DNA of 64,000 nt, taken from assembly GCA_036245525.1 (NCBI GenBank), contig BTPG01000003.1:210932070-210996069 (forward strand), given 5' to 3'. The notes beneath the pieces were generated by a model. It did not search any database. It was not told the origin of the DNA and saw only the letters and a list, made by a program, of their open reading frames with translations. Shown here one piece after another: positions 63,923 to 64,000 of the stretch (positions are counted from its first letter, which is position 1; every line of letters begins with the position of its first letter). The position numbers were made by a program, and so were the translations under genes. The DNA is from Semisulcospira habei. Taxonomy: Eukaryota > Mollusca > Gastropoda > Semisulcospiridae.

Positions 63923-64000
63923 GCTTTGTGGGTTGGGAAAACAGACAATGAGCCAGTGGGTGCTCTCATGGCACTACCCTTGAACTGCCATAGTAAGAAA

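Overview
This is a repeat-saturated stretch of an animal nuclear genome. Spliced genes with GT-AG introns, several LINE lineages, DIRS-type tyrosine-recombinase retrotransposons, a Tc1/mariner element and about fifty small hairpin elements all point to a lophotrochozoan. A marine gastropod mollusc is my best guess, but species identity is inference and nothing here proves it. There are no bacterial features.

Two host genes are recognisable and face each other tail to tail. On the + strand, four exons (13343-33720) encode the C-terminal 268 residues of a GDP-fucose transporter (SLC35C1); its earlier exons must lie left of the window. On the - strand, twelve exons (57555 down to 42438) encode a protein arginine methyltransferase most like PRMT6. 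Their phases join without a break and give 383 residues from the ATG at 57548. The two stop codons are about 8.7 kb apart. Nearly everything else is mobile DNA, much of it inside introns of these two genes.

Layout: 1-11.5 kb is a pile of LINEs and a Tc1 element upstream of the first visible SLC35C1 exon. LINE-B lies at 112-1759 (+). LINE-A copy 1 lies at 1815-7195 (-) and carries a nested LINE-E at 4299-5475 (+). The Tc1-like element is at 7471-9079 and LINE-D at 9150-11277. From 11.5 to 15.7 kb there are palindromic TTAA elements, a LINE tail and two SLC35C1 exons. A structurally complete DIRS-like element occupies 15762-22203, with inverted terminal repeats and an internal complementary region. 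From 23.5 to 33.1 kb there is a three-level nest: a palindromic MITE holds an RTE-like LINE-C (13-bp target duplication), which holds a decayed DIRS derivative, which holds a small MITE. From 33.4 to 42.4 kb lie the last SLC35C1 exon and an intergenic zone of hairpin elements. From 42.4 to 57.6 kb is PRMT6 with its introns full of MITEs, satellites, a 5'-truncated LINE-A and a 5'-truncated LINE-C. From 57.6 to 64 kb there are poly-G/poly-C tracts, a 1.1-kb inverted repeat holding two long GT arrays, and a LINE-A copy with an open 576-codon frame sitting inside a MITE.

The most distinctive signal is a set of hairpin elements (families A, B, C, E, G, I, L, M in this annotation). They have different cores, but where their ends can be read they are TTAA and mostly begin CCC. 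One nested insertion (59327-59540) shows directly that TTAA is the duplicated target, which fits piggyBac-type mobilisation. No piggyBac transposase is visible in the window. LINE clade names are my reading of translated motifs and would need a phylogeny to settle.
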